This document shows positions 14,910 to 22,905 of a DNA stretch of 64,000 nt, in pieces. How positions within the stretch are numbered: the stretch's first letter is position 1; every line of letters starts with the position of its first letter. This DNA is from Rhizobium ecuadorense (GTDB lineage Bacteria > Pseudomonadota > Alphaproteobacteria > Rhizobiales > Rhizobiaceae), in the NCBI RefSeq assembly GCF_001187535.1, contig NZ_LFIO01000381.1, forward strand, positions 124,001-188,000. Reading direction: 5' to 3'. The notes under the pieces were generated by a model. That model saw nothing but the letters and a program-made list of their open reading frames with translations, was not told the DNA's origin and did no database searches. The position numbers and the translations under genes were made by a program.

Positions 14910-15392
14910 TTGGCCGTCGCCTTCACCAAGGAAGAGAGTTTCGAAACCGCTTCGGAAACCCTGCTGCCCGATCGTCCGGTTTCGCCGCATCTGAACCTGG
15001 TCACGGAGGCGGGGTTGAAGGCACTGGAATTGCAGTTCCAGCGGGCGCGCGAGGCCTATGATGCAGCGAACCCCATCGAAGACGTCAACGAACGGCGGCG
15101 GCAGGCGGCGGGTCCTTTGCGCGATCTGCGCTACCTCGCGGCAAGGCTGCGCACCGCCCAGCTCATGCCTGACCCCACGTCAATTGCCATTGTCGCCTTC
15201 GGCAGCACGGTGACCTTCAGCCGTGACGACGGGCGCGTGCAGACCTATCGGATCGTCGGCGAGGACGAAGCCGATCCCAAGGCCGGATCGATTTCCTATG
15301 TCTCGCCGGTGGCCCGGTTGCTGATGGGAAAGGCGGTTGGCGATGTGGTGGAAACGGGTGGCCAGGAGCTGGAGATTATCGCTATCGCGTAG
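14910..15392 (+). CDS. GreA/GreB-family transcription elongation factor-like protein
   Basis: A 160-residue protein. The C-terminal half (from about residue 85) is the FKBP-like Gre domain: VAFGSTVTFSRDDGRVQTYRIVGEDEADPKAGSISYVSPVARLLMGKAVGDVV. The N-terminal part is a shortened helical hairpin (LVTEAGLKALELQFQRA). It is clearly not the housekeeping GreA but one of the extra Gre-like factors common in rhizobia, which may bind the RNA polymerase secondary channel. The start is TTG at 14910, with CGGAG 8 bp upstream and no ATG nearby in frame. Confidence is good for the family, low for the role. Confidence 0.82.
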   Translation: MAVAFTKEESFETASETLLPDRPVSPHLNLVTEAGLKALELQFQRAREAYDAANPIEDVNERRRQAAGPLRDLRYLAARLRTAQLMPDPTSIAIVAFGSTVTFSRDDGRVQTYRIVGEDEADPKAGSISYVSPVARLLMGKAVGDVVETGGQELEIIAIA

Positions 15393-15517
15393 GGGCGCAA
15401 AGCGCACCGGGTTTGGCGATGCGCAATGATCAATACAAAAATGGTACCGAGAAGTGCTTTATTCGTCGGACGTTTCCCGATCGCGGCCTAGAAGGTGACA
15501 TTCCACCATCGAAAGTC

Positions 15518-15790
15518 ATGCTTATGGTCAGCGCAATTTCCAGTTCTGCGTCCACCCTTTTGAGTTCAGCCGCGTCAACCTCGTCTTCCAGTTCGTCCGA
15601 TCAGCTCGCTTCTCTCGATGCGCAACTTGCCGGAAAGAAAGCAGCGCTGTCGCAGACACAGGACGAGGAGAAGAAGGCCACAATCGAAAAATCCATCGAG
15701 ACGCTGGAAGCCAGGATTGCCAAGCTCGAGGCGTCCGAGAGCAGCAAGACCGAGGCCAGCGAGTTCGGCAGCCGCACGGCTTACGTATGA
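15518..15790 (+). CDS. Small Ser-rich coiled-coil protein, FlxA-like
   Basis: A 90-residue product. The first 30 residues are Ser/Ala-rich (runs such as SSSASTLLSSAAST), followed by a heptad-like helix of alternating Gln/Lys/Glu (SLDAQLAGKKAALSQTQDEE and a second segment) and a short tail. The pattern of a disordered Ser-rich start with a helical hairpin resembles FlxA-like proteins. ATG codons at 15518 and 15524 are both possible; the frame opening at 15413 gives an unlikely leader. It faces argP convergently with 40 bp between them. Function unknown. Confidence 0.65.
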   Translation: MLMVSAISSSASTLLSSAASTSSSSSSDQLASLDAQLAGKKAALSQTQDEEKKATIEKSIETLEARIAKLEASESSKTEASEFGSRTAYV

Positions 15791-15830
15791 CAGCGCCTGC
15801 TTTGAGCCGCTGTTTGTTCTGAGCGACGCT

Positions 15831-16724
15831 TCAGAGATTGCGCTTGGCCACGGTGATGACCTCGCGCGTCAGTTCCGCCAGGCGATCGGCGGCGAGACGG
15901 TTTATCTGCCAGTAGAGCGGGACATCGAGCGGCGTGTCGGGAACGAGTTCGACGAGCCGTCCCGAGGCGAGATGCTCGCGGGTCAGCTGGGTCGGGTTCA
16001 TGCCCCAGGCCATGCCCGAAAGGGTGGCCTCGACGAAACTTTGCGGCGACGGCAGCCAGTGGGTGGGATAATCGAGATCGTGTCCGAATGTCTGCCTCAC
16101 CCAACTGCTCTGCAGCCTGTCCTTCTGGTTGAAGGTCAGGGCAGGCGCGTTGCGGATCGCCTCGTCGGTGACGCCATTCGGAAAGTGGCGGGTGACGAAG
16201 TCCGGTGTTGCTGTGGCGTGGTAGCGCAACACGCCGAGGGCAAAGCGCCGGCATCCGCGGACCGGTTTTTCCAGGCTGGTGACGGCTGCTATCACCCGCC
16301 CGCGCTGCAGCCATTCGGCGGTGTGATCCTGGTCGTCGACGGCGATGTTCAAGAGATGGGAAGAGTTCCTGGCGAAGTTCGACATGGCCTCGACGAACCA
16401 TGTCCCGAGGCTGTCGGCATTGGTCGCGATCTGGAGCGTCACCCTTTGGCGTGGCTCGTCGGGATGGACGAGAGCCGGCAGCTGCCCGAAGAGTTCGGCT
16501 TCGAGCATGCCGACATTCTCCATATGGCGGCAGAGCCATTCTCCCTTTTCGGTCGCTGTGCAGGGAGCGCCTCTGACGATGAGGACAGTGCCGAGGCGCT
16601 CTTCAAGCTGCTTGACACGCTGCGATATGGCCGACGGCGTGACGTTCAGCACGGTCGCAGCTTTCTCGAAGCTGCCCGTCTGGACGATTGTTGCGACGGC
16701 GCGGAGAGCGGGATAGTCGAGCAT
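15831..16724 (-). CDS. argP: LysR-type regulator ArgP/LysG, controls lysine/arginine export
   Basis: A 297-residue LysR regulator. The HTH is at the N-terminus (LRAVATIVQTGSFEKAATVLNVTPSAISQRVKQLEERLG), with TPSAISQRVKQLE typical of ArgP/IciA. The substrate-binding domain follows, including NADSLGTWFVEAM, which is characteristic of ArgP. It is divergent from lysE, the usual arrangement of LysG-lysE in Corynebacterium and argP-lysE in many bacteria, so it most likely activates lysE when lysine or arginine accumulates. A palindrome lies in the intergenic region. Confidence 0.9.
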   Translation of the reverse strand: MLDYPALRAVATIVQTGSFEKAATVLNVTPSAISQRVKQLEERLGTVLIVRGAPCTATEKGEWLCRHMENVGMLEAELFGQLPALVHPDEPRQRVTLQIATNADSLGTWFVEAMSNFARNSSHLLNIAVDDQDHTAEWLQRGRVIAAVTSLEKPVRGCRRFALGVLRYHATATPDFVTRHFPNGVTDEAIRNAPALTFNQKDRLQSSWVRQTFGHDLDYPTHWLPSPQSFVEATLSGMAWGMNPTQLTREHLASGRLVELVPDTPLDVPLYWQINRLAADRLAELTREVITVAKRNL

Positions 16725-16758
16725 GGATTAGATATGCTTACTTTGGATAAGTTGGTTT

Positions 16759-16771
16759 AATTAGCCTAATT
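16759..16771. promoter_or_regulatory. Palindrome in the argP-lysE intergenic region
   Basis: AATTAGCCTAATT is a near-perfect dyad centred between the divergent argP (start 16724) and lysE (start 16826). The AT-rich position and the LysR-type T-N11-A spacing around it make it a candidate ArgP binding site. The claim rests on position and symmetry only. Confidence 0.45.
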
Positions 16772-16825
16772 CAACGAATGGCGATACTGCAACCCCCACC
16801 GAAGTCTGGGGCGTTTGCCGAAACG

Positions 16826-17434
16826 ATGAATTTTTCGATCTATTTTACCGGCCTGATGGTGGGCCTCAGCCTGATCGTTGCGATTGGCGCACAGAACGCC
16901 TTCATCTTGCGCCAGGGCCTGCGCAACGAACACGTGTTCGCCGTCTGCTTCGCCTGCGCCTTGTCGGATGCAGTGCTGATCGTGCTCGGCGTCACCAGCC
17001 TGCAGCAGATCGCCCGCTTCATGCCGTGGCTCGATCCGGTCATGCGTTATGGGGGAGCGGCGTTTCTGGCCTGGTATGGGGCGAAAAGCCTCTATTCCGC
17101 CCTCCGGTCATCCGCGACCCTGGCCGCAGCGGAGACCAAAACGGCGAGTTTCCGGCAGACGCTCGCGACCTGCCTGGCGCTCACCTGGCTCAATCCGCAT
17201 GTCTATCTCGATACGGTCGTGCTGCTCGGCACGATCTCGACGCGCTATCCCGGGCAACAGGCTTCGTTTGCCGCGGGGGCGGTGACAGGTTCCTTCCTGT
17301 TCTTCTTTTCCCTCGGCTATGGCGCGACATGGCTGCGGCCGATCTTCTCGAAACCTTCATCCTGGCGGATGCTGGAAACGCTCGTCGCTTTCATCATGTG
17401 GATCATCGCGTTCAAGCTGCTGGGCGGGATGTGA
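16826..17434 (+). CDS. lysE: LysE/ArgO-type amino acid exporter
   Basis: A 202-residue inner membrane protein with about six hydrophobic helices. The LysE signature IVAIGAQNAFILRQGLRNEHVF is clear, followed by SDAVLIVLG and the conserved TWLNPHVYLDTVVLLG. It exports lysine and/or arginine. The ATG at 16826 (MNFSIYFTGLMVG) is preferred over 16778 because the extra 16 residues are Pro-rich and not family-like. It is divergent from argP and probably activated by it. Confidence 0.9.
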   Translation: MNFSIYFTGLMVGLSLIVAIGAQNAFILRQGLRNEHVFAVCFACALSDAVLIVLGVTSLQQIARFMPWLDPVMRYGGAAFLAWYGAKSLYSALRSSATLAAAETKTASFRQTLATCLALTWLNPHVYLDTVVLLGTISTRYPGQQASFAAGAVTGSFLFFFSLGYGATWLRPIFSKPSSWRMLETLVAFIMWIIAFKLLGGM

Positions 17435-17478
17435 TCGCCGCTCGACCGGCGAGATCTGCTGGATCCGGCGGTTAATGG

Positions 17479-17763
17479 TCAGGGGGTGCGGACGATCAGA
17501 AGGGCGCGCAAGCTTTTTGATGGACGGATGTTTCCGGATGTGCGCATCCGATAAGGCACGCCGATCCTACAATCTTCAGCAGCGGTTCGGCTAGCGGCGG
17601 AGGCGGCGACCGTCAACTCTATCTTGGGCTGACAATCAGCCAGCAGATGCGACGGAAAACGCCTCAGCTGCCGGAGCGCATGCTCATGGTTCGCATCCCT
17701 GCGCCTCTGCGACTTGAACGCGGAAAGAGCCTGTACGATATTCCAGATGCTCATGTTCCACAT
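17479..17763 (-). CDS. Possible DUF1127-like small protein, perhaps with a damaged end
   Basis: The frame from 17763 gives MWNMSIWNIVQALSAF, then SQRRRDANHEHALRQLRRFPSHLLAD, which resembles a DUF1127 core (Arg-rich helix, then L..FPSHLLAD). Where the family continues with IG and an acidic helix, this frame reads CQPKIELTV and then about 45 residues of no recognisable character. An AAAGAGG ribosome site precedes the start. It may be a real small gene, a DUF1127 gene with a small deletion or frameshift after LAD, or chance. It occupies most of the 446-bp gap between lysE and the LysR gene. Confidence 0.4.
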   Translation of the reverse strand: MWNMSIWNIVQALSAFKSQRRRDANHEHALRQLRRFPSHLLADCQPKIELTVAASAASRTAAEDCRIGVPYRMRTSGNIRPSKSLRALLIVRTP

Positions 17764-17880
17764 GTCGGGGCCTCTTTTTGCTGCATCGGCTGCTGACCCC
17801 TCGAAATATGGCGCGCGATTGACATTCAATCAAACAAAATGATATTGGGTTATAAATCAGAAAAATTGAAAGATGCGACG

Positions 17881-18780
17881 ATGAGCCTTCCCTTTCGCCG
17901 TCCCATTCCGCTGCTTGACAACGATGTGCTGCGTACCTTCGTCGCCATCGCCGAGACAGGCAATTTTTCCACAGCCGCGGAGGCGGTCTTCCGCACGCCG
18001 TCGGCAGTGTCGATGCAGATCAAGAAGCTTGAGGAGCAACTGGGCGCGACGCTGTTTTTGCGTGACGCCCGCTCGGTATCGCTGACGCGCCATGGCGAAA
18101 TGCTGTTGTCCTACGCCCGCAATATCCTGGCACTGTCGAACGAGGCGGTGTCGCGCTTCATCATGCCGGAACTCAGCGGTGTCGTCAGGCTCGGCGCGCC
18201 GGAGGATATCGGCGAGCGGCTGCTGCCGAGCATCCTGAAGAGTTTCGCCGAGAGTTATCCCGGCATCATGGTCGACGTGACGATCGACATGAGTATGGGC
18301 TTGAAGAAGCGCATGGAGGAGCAGCGGCTCGACCTGGCCTTGATCAACTGTGCGACGCGGCCGTTCCCCACAGGCGGCGAGGTGGTATTCCGTGAGCGGC
18401 TGGTCTGGGCCGGCGCCCGGTGCGGTTCGGCACATCGTCGCGATCCGCTGCCGATCTCGATCTGGGAGGATGGCTGCATCTGGCGCCAGGAGGCTCTTTC
18501 CCAGCTCGAACGCAACAAGCGGCACTATCGCGTCGCCTATCTCAGCGGCCACACCATGGCGCAGCGCGCCGCCGTGCTCTCCGATCTCGCCATTGCGCCG
18601 CTGCCGCTGTCCTATATCAATGAGGACATGGCGATACTCGGCCCGCAGGAAGGCCTGCCGGAACTCGGCGCTTTCGATATCCGCCTGCTGACCGCTTCGC
18701 AGGTGTCGGGGCCGATCGAGACGGTGGCCGACAGCATTCGCGGCGCCTTCGCCGAGAGAGCGAAGGCGGTCGCCGCCTGA
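17881..18780 (+). CDS. LysR-family transcriptional regulator
   Basis: A 299-residue LysR regulator. The HTH is at the N-terminus (LRTFVAIAETGNFSTAAEAVFRTPSAVSMQIKKLEEQLG), with the typical substrate-binding domain afterwards (VRLGAPEDIGERLLPSILKSFAESYPGI). The start at 17881 (MSLPFRRPIPLLDNDV) fits the family; a 14-residue extension upstream is poor. No catabolic gene is adjacent, and the next gene on the same strand is an entericidin-like lipoprotein 99 bp away, so the target is unknown. Confidence 0.87.
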   Translation: MSLPFRRPIPLLDNDVLRTFVAIAETGNFSTAAEAVFRTPSAVSMQIKKLEEQLGATLFLRDARSVSLTRHGEMLLSYARNILALSNEAVSRFIMPELSGVVRLGAPEDIGERLLPSILKSFAESYPGIMVDVTIDMSMGLKKRMEEQRLDLALINCATRPFPTGGEVVFRERLVWAGARCGSAHRRDPLPISIWEDGCIWRQEALSQLERNKRHYRVAYLSGHTMAQRAAVLSDLAIAPLPLSYINEDMAILGPQEGLPELGAFDIRLLTASQVSGPIETVADSIRGAFAERAKAVAA

Positions 18781-18797
18781 TGATCTCGTTCAGGCGT

Positions 18798-18822
18798 TGA
18801 ACCTTTTGTCCCCTTGTGCGTT
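18798..18822 (+). promoter_or_regulatory. EcfG-like promoter upstream of the entericidin-like gene
   Basis: TGAAC (18798-18802) and CGTT (18819-18822) are separated by 16 bp, one mismatch from the EcfG consensus (first G of GGAAC). The site lies 57 bp before the lipoprotein start codon. Small entericidin-type lipoproteins are commonly stress-induced, so this is plausible but weaker than the site at 13143. Confidence 0.4.
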
Positions 18823-18879
18823 ATCGGCGCGAACGGCATAAGTCCCGTTCGGGGTTGATTTCAAACAAGGATATTCGAA

Positions 18880-19035
18880 ATGACGACAACGGCCAAAATT
18901 GCCGCAGCCTTGATGGTTCTTCTTGCCCTTTCCTCCTGCGGCAACACGATTCGCGGCATAGGAAAAGATACGGCAAACACCGTGAACGCTACCCAGGATG
19001 CCGGCCGCTCGGTTGACCGCGCCGCAAAGAAGTAA
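18880..19035 (+). CDS. Entericidin A/B-like small lipoprotein
   Basis: A 51-residue lipoprotein. It starts MTTTAKIAAALMVLLALSSCG: a short n-region, hydrophobic core and the lipobox LSSC with the lipidated Cys at residue 20. The mature 31 residues (GNTIRGIGKDTANTVNAT, then a basic end) match the entericidin (EcnA/EcnB) family, whose members in enterobacteria form a toxin-antidote pair of membrane lipoproteins. Only one copy is present here, so no pair is seen. The gene is short and easily missed. It is followed, 29 bp after its stop, by three tandem palindromes. Confidence 0.8.
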   Translation: MTTTAKIAAALMVLLALSSCGNTIRGIGKDTANTVNATQDAGRSVDRAAKK

Positions 19036-19064
19036 TGATCGTTCAGATTTCCTCTGGGGGATCG

Positions 19065-19128
19065 CCGGATCAATTAATTGACCGGGACCGGATCAAATTG
19101 ACCGGGCCGGATCAAGGGTTGACCGGGG
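19065..19128. repeat. Three tandem palindromic units between convergent genes
   Basis: Three consecutive units (19065-19086, 19088-19106, 19107-19128) each have the form CCGGATCAA-N(0-4)-TTGACCGGG, so each is itself an imperfect palindrome. They fill the gap between the lipoprotein gene and the convergent minus-strand gene, whose last codons lie in the third unit. They may act as a bidirectional terminator or a protein-binding array. Confidence 0.7.
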
Positions 19129-19462
19129 GATAAGCCTTTTCCAGGCCGCCGGATCGGTCAAGACCGGTCCGGAAGGCCTGGTAGGCGGGATGCTGGCTTG
19201 AGCGGGCAGTTTCCATCAGCCGGATCTGCAGTCGATCCGGCGCTTGAGCTCCGAGCCATACTCCGAGATTTTCGAGCTTCAGCGAGTTCAGGAACCGCGA
19301 ACCGGCTGCCAGATCGAGATGGCGGCGCAGGCCGTCAAGCAGGTTGTCGTCCTGAGCGACATTTTCCATGAGCAGCGTCAGATATGATTTGTCCGTCTCC
19401 GACAGCGCGGCGAGCTTTTCCGCAACGGTATCGCGGTCGGGAAAGGGAACGTTGCCTGTCAT
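19112..19462 (-). CDS. Hypothetical protein downstream of a betaine-type binding protein
   Basis: A 116-residue, mostly helical, acidic soluble protein without signal peptide or membrane segment. I do not recognise the family. It begins 34 bp after the stop of the OpuAC-type binding protein gene on the same strand, so the two are probably co-transcribed. Its last few residues (PPVNP) are encoded by the third palindromic unit, which suggests that the repeat has extended into or replaced its original end. Codon use looks like the neighbours. Confidence 0.6.
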   Translation of the reverse strand: MTGNVPFPDRDTVAEKLAALSETDKSYLTLLMENVAQDDNLLDGLRRHLDLAAGSRFLNSLKLENLGVWLGAQAPDRLQIRLMETARSSQHPAYQAFRTGLDRSGGLEKAYPPVNP

Positions 19463-19496
19463 CTCGAATCGTCCATGCTTGATGGTGTTTTCGCCG

Positions 19497-20492
19497 TTAT
19501 AAGCTCGCCTTGACCTTCTCGGCTATATCGGCGGGAACCCATTTCATCCATAGGCCCTCGTAATTGCGAAGGAAATGGATCGCGGCATCCTCGTTGCTCT
19601 CGCGGTTTTCGTCCTGCCAGGCAAGCACCTGGTTGATCGTCTGATTGTCCCATTTGCGGGTTTTGAGATAGGTGGTGACAGGCCCGGCACGGCTGGCAAA
19701 AGACCTGGTCATCAAGGTGAAGGCGCGCGACACCGGGTAGGAATTGAGTTCCGGCCTGATGCAGCCGGCAACCGCCGTGCAGCGGTCCCACTCGGCCTTG
19801 TTGTGGCCGACGCCGAAGCTCAGCCGCGTCATGTCGTATTTGCCGAGGATAGCCGTCGGCGCCCAGTAATAACCGAGCCAGCCGACCTTGTTGTCGAAGG
19901 CGTGGGCGATCGAAGCGTCCAACTGTTCGGGGCTGCCGGTCTCGACGAGTTCGAAGCCTTTCTTGTCCGCGGCAAGCGCCTTGAACAGGTTGGTGGTCGA
20001 TATCTGGCAGCTCCAGTCGGCGGGACAATTGTAGACCGCGCCCTTCGACGCACCGTCTTCGGCGGGGAAAAGTTCCGGATGCCTCATTGCATCTTCAACC
20101 GAGCGGATGTCGGGATTGGCGTCGGCGATGAATTTCGGGATCCACCAGCCCTCGACGGCGCCGTCGGCCAGGATCTCGGCTCCCTGCACCAGCCGGCCGG
20201 TGTTGACGGCCTGATCGAGCAAGGCCCTGACGGAATTGATCCAGTATTCCGAGGCAATGTCGGGGGTGCCCTTCTCGTTCATCGAGGCAAAGGTCGGCAG
20301 GGTGTCGCCGTCGACGATGGTGACGGAGCAGCCGTAGCCCTTTTCCAGGATGATCTTGTCGAAATTCGCCGCAATGCCGGCCGAGGCCCATTTCATCTCA
20401 GCGATCGAAACCTTGCCGCATTCTGCGGCTTCGGCCGGCACGACGGTAGAAAGAGCCGCGGCAAAGACGGCCGGAATCAGAAACGTCTTCAT
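19497..20492 (-). CDS. Periplasmic glycine betaine/proline-type substrate-binding protein (OpuAC domain)
   Basis: About 331 residues with a signal peptide (MKTFLIPAVFAAALSTVVPAEA) and an OpuAC/ProX-type binding domain: KVSIAEMKWASAGIAANFDKIILEKGYGC, GTPDIASEYW, and many Trp residues as in the aromatic cage for quaternary amines (EGWWIP, DWSCQ, GWLGYYWAP). It would deliver betaine- or choline-like compounds to an ABC transporter. The ATG at 20492 is preferred to the one 6 bp upstream because a GGGGA ribosome site is then 6 bp away. No permease or ATPase gene is adjacent, so it is an orphan binding protein, followed by one hypothetical gene. Confidence 0.87.
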   Translation of the reverse strand: MKTFLIPAVFAAALSTVVPAEAAECGKVSIAEMKWASAGIAANFDKIILEKGYGCSVTIVDGDTLPTFASMNEKGTPDIASEYWINSVRALLDQAVNTGRLVQGAEILADGAVEGWWIPKFIADANPDIRSVEDAMRHPELFPAEDGASKGAVYNCPADWSCQISTTNLFKALAADKKGFELVETGSPEQLDASIAHAFDNKVGWLGYYWAPTAILGKYDMTRLSFGVGHNKAEWDRCTAVAGCIRPELNSYPVSRAFTLMTRSFASRAGPVTTYLKTRKWDNQTINQVLAWQDENRESNEDAAIHFLRNYEGLWMKWVPADIAEKVKASL

Positions 20493-20498
20493 CGTCAT

Positions 20499-20949
20499 TC
20501 CCCGAATTCTTCTTTACAGCGCCGCGTCTTTTGCGATGCGCTGAGGACGCTGTGAGGCTTTGAATTTATGGACGCACAGCCGGGGCGGAAAATCAGCCGC
20601 AAGTTTCTCCGGCGCCCGAAGGGAAATGCCTTGCGGGCGATGCCGCGACAGACATTTCCGGTTCACGAGCGCCTTTCGTCCTTGCGGGCTCCGGCAGCTT
20701 ATCGCAGGTCATGGCTCGAAAATGGCGTTTTTGGGAAGCCTACGCGTTCGCGCGCAGAAATCAACTATCTTCTGCTGATGGTTGTAAGACTAAATGCTTG
20801 AATTCCAATAATTTATCTCAACATCCCGAAAATGGCCCCTTTGAGCGAACTGCACGCTCTTGGCGATCGCCGGCGGATCTTCGGCAGAAATTTCGGCGAG
20901 TAAGTCAAAAAAGATCGAAATTAACATTTGCGTAAGCCTTCAATAACTC
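20499..20949. other. Long intergenic region, left part
   Basis: I recognise no gene, terminator or riboswitch here. The part around 20770-20830 and 20890-20935 is AT-rich compared with the surroundings and may be promoter DNA for the structured segment that follows. Confidence 0.3.
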
Positions 20950-21110
20950 TCCGGTAAGAATGTGCCGTTATCAGTTGGGTCGTGGCGGCAATGACCGCCG
21001 CTTCTCCGGTTCAGGTAGTGCGTTCGGGGAAAGCGAGCTTCGCCGTGTAGGGGCGAAGACGCCAGAGTTTTCGGCAAACCGCGCAGAGCTAAGGCCATGC
21101 GCGGTTTTCG
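20950..21110 (+). ncRNA. Candidate structured RNA ending in a terminator-like hairpin
   Basis: Three successive hairpins can be read: GGCGG/CCGCC (20984-20999), CTTCGCC/GGCGAAG (21038-21058), and a 10-bp perfect stem AAACCGCGCA (21076-21085) with TGCGCGGTTT (21098-21107), followed by TCGCGTTT. This order, in a 733-bp gap with AT-rich DNA upstream, is what a small RNA with an intrinsic terminator looks like. It could also be the leader of cobQ, 120 bp downstream. I see no cobalamin riboswitch motif in it, and it does not match SRP RNA or another RNA I know. Confidence 0.35.
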
Positions 21111-21231
21111 CGTTTCTGCGGGAAGCTTGAGCAGGGTCACGTCCTGACTCAGGGCAGATCTTGACCGAGGGCACGCCTTGACCCGGCGTCGTCGCCCATT
21201 GTAGGCCTCGCCTCAGCGAAAGGCGGCCACC

Positions 21232-22686
21232 ATGGCAAGAGCGATCATGCTGCAGGGAACCGGCTCGGATGTCGGAAAGACGGTGCTGGTCGCCGGTCTT
21301 TGCCGGCTGGCGGCCAATCGCGGGCTTACTGTGCGGCCGTTCAAGCCGCAGAACATGTCGAACAATGCAGCGGTTGCCGATGACGGTGGCGAGATCGGCC
21401 GGGCGCAGTGGCTGCAGTCGCTGGCGGCGCGCGCGCCGTCCTCGGTGCACATGAACCCGGTGCTGCTCAAGCCGCAATCGGAAAACGGCAGCCAGATCAT
21501 CGTGCAGGGCAGGGTATTCGGGCAGGCGAAGGGGCGGGACTATCAGCGGCTGAAGCCGCAGCTGCTCGGCGCGGTGCTGGAAAGCTTCGAAAAAGTCGCT
21601 GCGGGCGCCGATCTCGTTATCGTCGAGGGTGCCGGATCGCCGGCCGAGATCAATCTCAGAGCCGGCGATATCGCCAATATGGGTTTTGCAACGCGTGCCG
21701 GCGTGCCTGTCGTGCTCGTCGGCGATATCGACCGCGGCGGTGTCATCGCCTCGCTGGTCGGCACGCATGCAATCCTCGATGAGGGCGACCGGGCGATGAT
21801 TGCGGGCTATATCATCAACAAGTTCCGCGGCGACATCTCGCTGTTTGACGACGGCATTCGCGCGGTCGAAGGCTTTACCGGCTGGCCGTGTTTCGGCGTC
21901 GTGCCGTGGCTGCCGGGTGCGGCACGCCTGCCGGCCGAAGATTCGGTCGTGCTCGAACGGCTGGCAAAGGGCGGGGCGGGCGCACTGAAGATCGCTGTGC
22001 CGGTGCTGCCGCGCATCGCCAATTTCGACGATCTCGACCCGCTGCGGGCTGAACCGGACGTCGAACTGGTCTTCGTGCGATCAGGCGAACGGCTGCCTGC
22101 CGATGCAGGCCTGGTCATTCTTCCCGGCTCGAAATCGACGATATCGGATCTCGCCGACTTCAGGGTTCAAGGCTGGGACCGGGATCTCCGGGCGCATGTC
22201 AGGCGCGGCGGCCGGGTGATCGGCATTTGCGGCGGTTACCAGATGCTCGGCCGCACGGTGCATGATCCGCTCGGTATCGAGGGCGGGACGCTCAAGGCGC
22301 CAGGGCTTGGGCTTCTCGACGTCGAGACCGAGATGGTGCCTGAAAAAATCGTGCGCAACAGCCATGCCCGCTCGACCGAATACGACGCGCCGCTTGTCGG
22401 CTACCAGATCCACCTCGGCATCACCCACGGCCCGGATTGCGACCGGCCTTCGTCCATCGTCGATGGAGCACCCGACGGGGCGCTTTCGGCCGACGGCCGG
22501 ATCATGGGCACCTATCTGCACGGGCTCTTCGACAGCGACGCCTATCGCGCCTGGCTGCTTCAAAGCTTCGGCCTCTCCGGCGAGCGGCGGAATTACCGCG
22601 AGAGCGTCGAGCGGGCGCTGGATGAGATCGCGAGCGACCTGGAGAAGCATCTCGATGCCCGCTGGCTTGCGGAGTTGCTGGGGTAG
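21232..22686 (+). CDS. cobQ: Cobyric acid synthase
   Basis: A 484-residue enzyme that amidates four side chains of adenosylcobyrinate a,c-diamide using glutamine and ATP. N-terminal synthetase domain: LQGTGSDVGKTVLVAGLCRL (P-loop) and PFKPQNMSNNAAV, a CobQ hallmark. C-terminal glutamine amidotransferase domain: GVIGICGGYQMLGRTVHDPLG-type segment with the nucleophile Cys in GICGGYQ, and a later His in GTYLHGLF. It is the first cobalamin gene of the window and stands apart from the others; the riboswitch is upstream of cobU, not here. Confidence 0.95.
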   Translation: MARAIMLQGTGSDVGKTVLVAGLCRLAANRGLTVRPFKPQNMSNNAAVADDGGEIGRAQWLQSLAARAPSSVHMNPVLLKPQSENGSQIIVQGRVFGQAKGRDYQRLKPQLLGAVLESFEKVAAGADLVIVEGAGSPAEINLRAGDIANMGFATRAGVPVVLVGDIDRGGVIASLVGTHAILDEGDRAMIAGYIINKFRGDISLFDDGIRAVEGFTGWPCFGVVPWLPGAARLPAEDSVVLERLAKGGAGALKIAVPVLPRIANFDDLDPLRAEPDVELVFVRSGERLPADAGLVILPGSKSTISDLADFRVQGWDRDLRAHVRRGGRVIGICGGYQMLGRTVHDPLGIEGGTLKAPGLGLLDVETEMVPEKIVRNSHARSTEYDAPLVGYQIHLGITHGPDCDRPSSIVDGAPDGALSADGRIMGTYLHGLFDSDAYRAWLLQSFGLSGERRNYRESVERALDEIASDLEKHLDARWLAELLG

Positions 22687-22905
22687 GGATGGATGTGTGT
22701 CGGGCGGGGATTGCTGCGCTGCCTTGCTCTCGCTGGAAGGAGGTCCCCTACGATATGTGTGGTTGATCAGAGGTGGGCGCTATCGAAAGAAGAGATGCTC
22801 AGAGCACCAATTTGCGTCCAACGTCTGCCTTTCCGCACTTGCCAAATTAGTTGACTGAGTCCATTAATTCTCCCCACGAGAATCCGGGCGAGAGCGACGA
22901 AAACC

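Noticed and set aside
20499-21231. Cobalamin riboswitch upstream of cobQ
   Set aside because: No GGGAA, GCCACTG or AGGAGACC blocks in order; only generic hairpins are present.
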